Notes under the pieces: model-generated
Database searches by the model: none
Told to the model about the DNA's origin: nothing
What the model saw: only the letters and a program-made list of their open reading frames with translations
Shown here: in pieces, positions 60,988-64,000 of the stretch
How positions within the stretch are numbered: position 1 is the stretch's first letter
Layout of the letters: every line of letters starts with the position of its first letter
Position numbers and translations under genes: made by a program
Origin: Granulicella mallensis
GTDB lineage: Bacteria; Acidobacteriota; Terriglobia; Terriglobales; Acidobacteriaceae
Direction: 5' to 3'
Assembly: GCF_014203225.1 (NCBI RefSeq)
Contig: NZ_JACHIO010000017.1
Span: forward strand, 1-64,000
Length of the DNA: 64,000 nucleotides

Positions 60988-63360
60988 ATGTCCTTCTTTC
61001 GCCGATGCACGAGCTCTACCTTTCTTGCCGCCTCTCTTTTCTGCGGTACGGCCATGGCCCAGCAGGCGGTACTCACGCGCGGCAACGCGACGGTGGTGCT
61101 GGAGGGCTATGCTCCGAATATCCTCCGCGTTACGATGAGTCTCGATAAAACGTACGCACTGAAGTCTCCGGGTGTGGGCATCACGGCTGCGCCGAATGGG
61201 ACGGGATGGACGCAATCTACCCAAGCCAACGAGAACAGCTTTCGCTCCAGCCGGATGGTAGTGCAGGTTGCGCCGGAGGGCCATGGGAAGGCCAGTGGCA
61301 CCAGTGCCGATATCGCCCGGTACTTCAATGGCTCCGCACCCCACGTGGGCCTGCGCATCGATACGCCCGACGGCAAACCGATTCTGCGCATGAACGATTG
61401 GGAGATGGCCGTACCGAACCACAAGGACGGCAGCGCCGCGGTGCTCAACGACCGCAGAGAGGGAGACGATCCTTACTTTGAGGTAGGTGCAACGTTCGCG
61501 GCTCCCGAGGATGAGCACTACTATGGCCTGGGACAGAACCAGCAGGGTTTTCTGGACCTGCGCAGCCACTCCCTGGAGTGCGCGCACGACTACACAGCCG
61601 CAGGTGGTCCGAGTGTCTGTGTTCCTTTTGTAGTGACGAACAAGGGCTACGCGATTCTGTGGGACAACCCGTCGAAGACGCGCGTGGACTTCGCGTTCAA
61701 CGAGCAGACGCGCTGGACATCGCAGGTGGGCCAGCGGGTTTCGTTCTTCGTGATTGTGGGCGACACGTACGACCAGCTCTATGAGGGGTATCGCAGCCTT
61801 ACCGGCAGCGTGCCCATGCTGCCGAAATCGGCTTATGGGTACATCCAGTGCAAGCAGCGCTATGCCTCGCAGAAAGAGCTGCTCGATGTGGCGCATGGCT
61901 ATCGCGACCGGCATCTGCCGGCCGACGTGATGGTGGTGGACTGGTTCTACTTCACGAAGATGGGGCAGATGGATATGGACCCGAAGCAGTGGCCCGATCC
62001 GACGGCCATGAACGCGGAGCTGCACAAGCTGGGCTTTCACAGCATGATCAGCGTGTGGCCGCGCTTTGTGCCGGAGGACCGCTACTACGATCTGCTGCTC
62101 AAGAAGGGTTGGTTCGAGCACCTTGCTGACGGAACGCCGACCAATGGCCTGCCGTACGATCGCGCGGGCTCCGATATCGACACGACGAATCCTGAAGCAG
62201 CGCGATGGTACTGGGATACGATTCGCGAAAACTTTGTGAGCAAAGGCTTCGATTCGTTCTGGGCCGATGAAACGGAGCCCGACCTGCCGCCCAATGGGAG
62301 TTATCTGCACGTTGGGCCGGGGACGGAGTACTTCAATGTCTATCCCTACTTCCACACGAAGGCTCTGTATGACGGCTTCCGGCGCGACCTGCCGCAGACG
62401 CGCGCGTTGATCCTCTCGCGCGATGCCTACCTGGGAGCACAGCATAACGGCGCGATCTTCTGGTCGTCGGACATCGCTCCGACGTGGGACACGCTACGAC
62501 GGCAGGTGCCGACGGGACTGAACTTTGTGGCTTCAGGCATGCCGTACTGGAGCACCGACATCGGCGGGTGGCAGTATCTTCCCTACTCGCACACGCCCGC
62601 GCATCCGCCGCTGATCGATCCCAGCGATGCACGCGAGAACGTGAATCACTACGACGACTATCCCGAGCTGTATGTGCGCTGGTTTCAGTATGCGACGTTT
62701 CAGCCGACGATGCGCGCGCATGGAAGCCGCAACTTTAACGAGGTCTGGTCCTATGGCAAACAGGCCGAGCCTATCCTTGAGAAATATCTGAAGCTGCGCT
62801 ATCAACTCATGCCGTACATCTACTCGCTCGGATATTTTTCGCATCAGACCGGAGCACCGTTCATGCGTGGGTTGTTCATGGACTTCGGCAGCGATCCCAA
62901 CACAGCCGCAATCGGCGATGAGTTCATGTTCGGGCCTGCGCTGTTAGTGGCTCCGGTTACAAAACAGGGCGCGACGAGCCGATCCGTGTATCTCCCTGCG
63001 GGCAGCGATTGGTACAACTTCTGGACGAACGAACGTGTTCATGGCGGACAGCGTGTGGAAGTTGCCGCCGCGATCGATACGATTCCGGTCTTTGTGCGGG
63101 CCGGTTCGATTCTGCCGCTGGGTGCGCCGATCGAGAGCACGGAGCAGAAGCAGGCGATCGAAAGCGTGCGGGTTTATCCCGGGGCTAATGGGGACTTCAC
63201 GCTCTATAGGGACGATGGCAAGACGTATGCGTATGAAGAGGGTAAGAGTGAGATTACGCGTCTTCATTGGTCGGAGGCGAAGGGTAAGTTGGAGCAGACG
63301 GGGGCGGCGGCGTGGGCGGGTGAGGGGGTTGTGATGGTGGTGGGGGTGGGAAAGAAGTGA
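60988..63360 (+). CDS. Secreted GH31 alpha-xylosidase/alpha-glucosidase
   Basis: From ATG 60988 (GGAG seven bases upstream) the protein has 790 residues with a signal peptide (about 1-24), an N-terminal galactose-mutarotase-like beta domain (about 30-270), the GH31 barrel and C-terminal beta domains. The nucleophile is D427 in FWADETEPD and the acid/base D495 in WSSDIAPTW. Together with GH3 this points to xyloglucan oligosaccharides (alpha-xylosyl then beta-glucosyl removal), though alpha-glucosidase activity is also possible. Confidence 0.92.
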   Translation: MSFFRRCTSSTFLAASLFCGTAMAQQAVLTRGNATVVLEGYAPNILRVTMSLDKTYALKSPGVGITAAPNGTGWTQSTQANENSFRSSRMVVQVAPEGHGKASGTSADIARYFNGSAPHVGLRIDTPDGKPILRMNDWEMAVPNHKDGSAAVLNDRREGDDPYFEVGATFAAPEDEHYYGLGQNQQGFLDLRSHSLECAHDYTAAGGPSVCVPFVVTNKGYAILWDNPSKTRVDFAFNEQTRWTSQVGQRVSFFVIVGDTYDQLYEGYRSLTGSVPMLPKSAYGYIQCKQRYASQKELLDVAHGYRDRHLPADVMVVDWFYFTKMGQMDMDPKQWPDPTAMNAELHKLGFHSMISVWPRFVPEDRYYDLLLKKGWFEHLADGTPTNGLPYDRAGSDIDTTNPEAARWYWDTIRENFVSKGFDSFWADETEPDLPPNGSYLHVGPGTEYFNVYPYFHTKALYDGFRRDLPQTRALILSRDAYLGAQHNGAIFWSSDIAPTWDTLRRQVPTGLNFVASGMPYWSTDIGGWQYLPYSHTPAHPPLIDPSDARENVNHYDDYPELYVRWFQYATFQPTMRAHGSRNFNEVWSYGKQAEPILEKYLKLRYQLMPYIYSLGYFSHQTGAPFMRGLFMDFGSDPNTAAIGDEFMFGPALLVAPVTKQGATSRSVYLPAGSDWYNFWTNERVHGGQRVEVAAAIDTIPVFVRAGSILPLGAPIESTEQKQAIESVRVYPGANGDFTLYRDDGKTYAYEEGKSEITRLHWSEAKGKLEQTGAAAWAGEGVVMVVGVGKK

Positions 63361-63371
63361 GTGAAGTTTCA

Positions 63372-63650
63372 GATAGTGTCTGAGAAATCGGAGCCACCGA
63401 TTTTAATTTGATTTCACCCTCGAAGCGTCATCCTGAGCGTAGCGTCCCAGCTTTTGGGGACGCGGAGTCGAAGGACCCCGAGAGGCTTAATCTTACCTAT
63501 GGCCTTTGCACCTTTTCTATCTCAAGCGCCTGCGCCTGGGCTTTCGTCGTGGAAAAGGTCCCGATAGCATGGGATGAGACCAAGCCCCTCGGGGTCCTTC
63601 GACTGCGCACCTCGCAAAAAGCGCGAGGTGCTTCGCTCAGGATGACGATT
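63372..63650. repeat. Right-truncated MITE-like repeat (family D)
   Basis: 63372-63390 matches 16 of 19 bases of the left terminal repeat of the 40744 element, followed by the GTCATCCTGAGCG arm (about 63426) and, after GGACCCCGAGAGG, the CGCTCAGGATGACG arm (about 63633-63647). No right terminal repeat is seen; similarity ends after TTCTGTGGGG. The gap 63361-63897 holds no gene. A further inverted repeat with AGGCCCCTGTATCTCGCCC- and AATACAGGGGTCTCT-type arms lies at about 63731-63797. Confidence 0.65.
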
Positions 63651-63857
63651 CTGTGGGGGCGTGAGCAAGAACAGAGGCGAAGGGCCTCTAACCGCAGAGT
63701 GCGAGACAGACCGCTTGTGACACGGTCAGCATTAAGAGGCCCCTGTATCTCGCCCGTAGCCGCAACGCTGCTCCGGGCAAAATACAGGGGTCTCTCCACT
63801 ACGCATGACATAAAGCCGTCATGCTCCGGTCGAGATGACAATGTTTGAAATAGTTGA

Positions 63858-63890
63858 AGAAAAACAATGGCTATCTACAAAGATAGCCAT
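63858..63890 (-). terminator. Terminator of the edge GDPD gene
   Basis: A perfect 10-bp stem (63867-63876 with 63881-63890) and an ACAA loop are followed on the minus strand by TGTTTTTCTTC. It lies seven bases past the stop codon. Confidence 0.8.
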
Positions 63891-63897
63891 CCTGTCT

Positions 63898-64000
63898 CTA
63901 GTGGGTCGCCAGATTGTGTGCACGCAGATAGGTAGCCAGCTCTGCGGGCAGGTTGGTCTGGATGCCGTTGGCGCCGAGGTCGATGGCCTTCTGCCAGGTC
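63898..64000 (-). CDS. Probable glycerophosphodiester phosphodiesterase, 3' end only
   Basis: The window cuts this gene. The visible last 33 residues (TWQKAIDLGANGIQTNLPAE then LATYLRAHNLATH) match the C-terminal end of GDPD-family proteins, where the barrel closes with a GADGIxTNxPxEL-type motif. Such enzymes hydrolyse glycerophosphodiesters to glycerol-3-phosphate and an alcohol. The catalytic residues lie outside the window, so the assignment rests on this tail alone. Confidence 0.6.
   Translation of the reverse strand, partial: TWQKAIDLGANGIQTNLPAELATYLRAHNLATH

Noticed and set aside
60877-62445. 522-codon frame antisense to GH31
   Set aside because: It overlaps the GH31 catalytic domain with its active-site residues; the antisense product is Arg/His-rich and unrecognisable.
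63408-63848. Frames in the gap after GH31
   Set aside because: They are repeat translations on both strands, with no ribosome site.

Overview
This is a 64 kb stretch of GC-rich chromosome. It most likely comes from an Acidobacteriota (Terriglobia / subdivision 1) soil bacterium of the Granulicella-Terriglobus-Edaphobacter type. The evidence is: a very large Oar-like TonB-dependent receptor with an N-terminal carboxypeptidase-regulatory domain; a transmembrane winged-helix regulator of a kind common in that phylum; secreted GH3 and GH31 enzymes for plant polymers; DUF4142 paralogs; lpxB (a diderm envelope); and dense palindromic intergenic repeats. This placement is inferred from gene content only. 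I saw no rRNA, tRNA, CRISPR array, prophage or autonomous transposase.

Layout. 0.2-7.2 kb (minus strand): a secreted GH3 beta-glucosidase, then a hexuronate/gluconate cluster transcribed uxaC, uxaE, gntK, SDR dehydrogenase. 7.3-8.7 kb (plus): a HAD phosphatase and a Nudix hydrolase. 9-15.6 kb (minus): an atypical NRAMP carrier, an aldo/keto reductase, a GMC oxidoreductase, a CgeB-like glycosyltransferase and a soluble PRC-MgtE_N-CBS protein. 15.7-18 kb: LemA, a TPM-domain protein and DUF4142. 18-25.4 kb: oligopeptidase B, an MsbA-type ABC exporter, a small membrane protein with a CusF-SCO1 copper lipoprotein, and an MFS carrier. 25.9-32.3 kb: a two-gene helicase-nuclease (AddB-like Fe-S nuclease plus AddA/RecB-like helicase). 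32.3-34.6 kb: a lone receiver domain and a CHASE3-PAS histidine kinase. 34.7-40.6 kb: a Tat-exported ferritin-like protein, threonine aldolase, HemW and a second ABC exporter. 41.3-44 kb: a MarR-MFS-membrane protein-isochorismatase-like operon behind a tandem palindromic operator. 44.2-47.1 kb: YdeI-like protein, alpha/beta hydrolase and lpxB, which has no ordinary start codon. 47.2-53 kb: an M1-peptidase-like protein without its zinc site, a second DUF4142 protein, and a YncE-like propeller/phosphoesterase. 53-63.4 kb: a membrane winged-helix regulator divergent from an Oar receptor-GH3-GH31 locus. The window closes in the 3' end of a probable glycerophosphodiester phosphodiesterase gene.

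Functionally the two ends concern plant polysaccharide use: outer-membrane uptake, beta-glucosidase/beta-xylosidase and alpha-xylosidase activity at the right, and uronic-acid catabolism at the left. The middle is mostly housekeeping, envelope and transport.

The most unusual non-coding feature is a set of nested palindromic repeats in nearly every larger gap. One palindromic mosaic (40647-41271) is split by a 388-bp element with 19-bp terminal inverted repeats and a TA duplication, which is the signature of a MITE mobilised by an IS630/Tc1-type transposase. Other points of note are the ATC start of lpxB, the degenerate M1 active site, and an NRAMP protein without the canonical metal-binding methionine lying near a soluble MgtE-like sensor.
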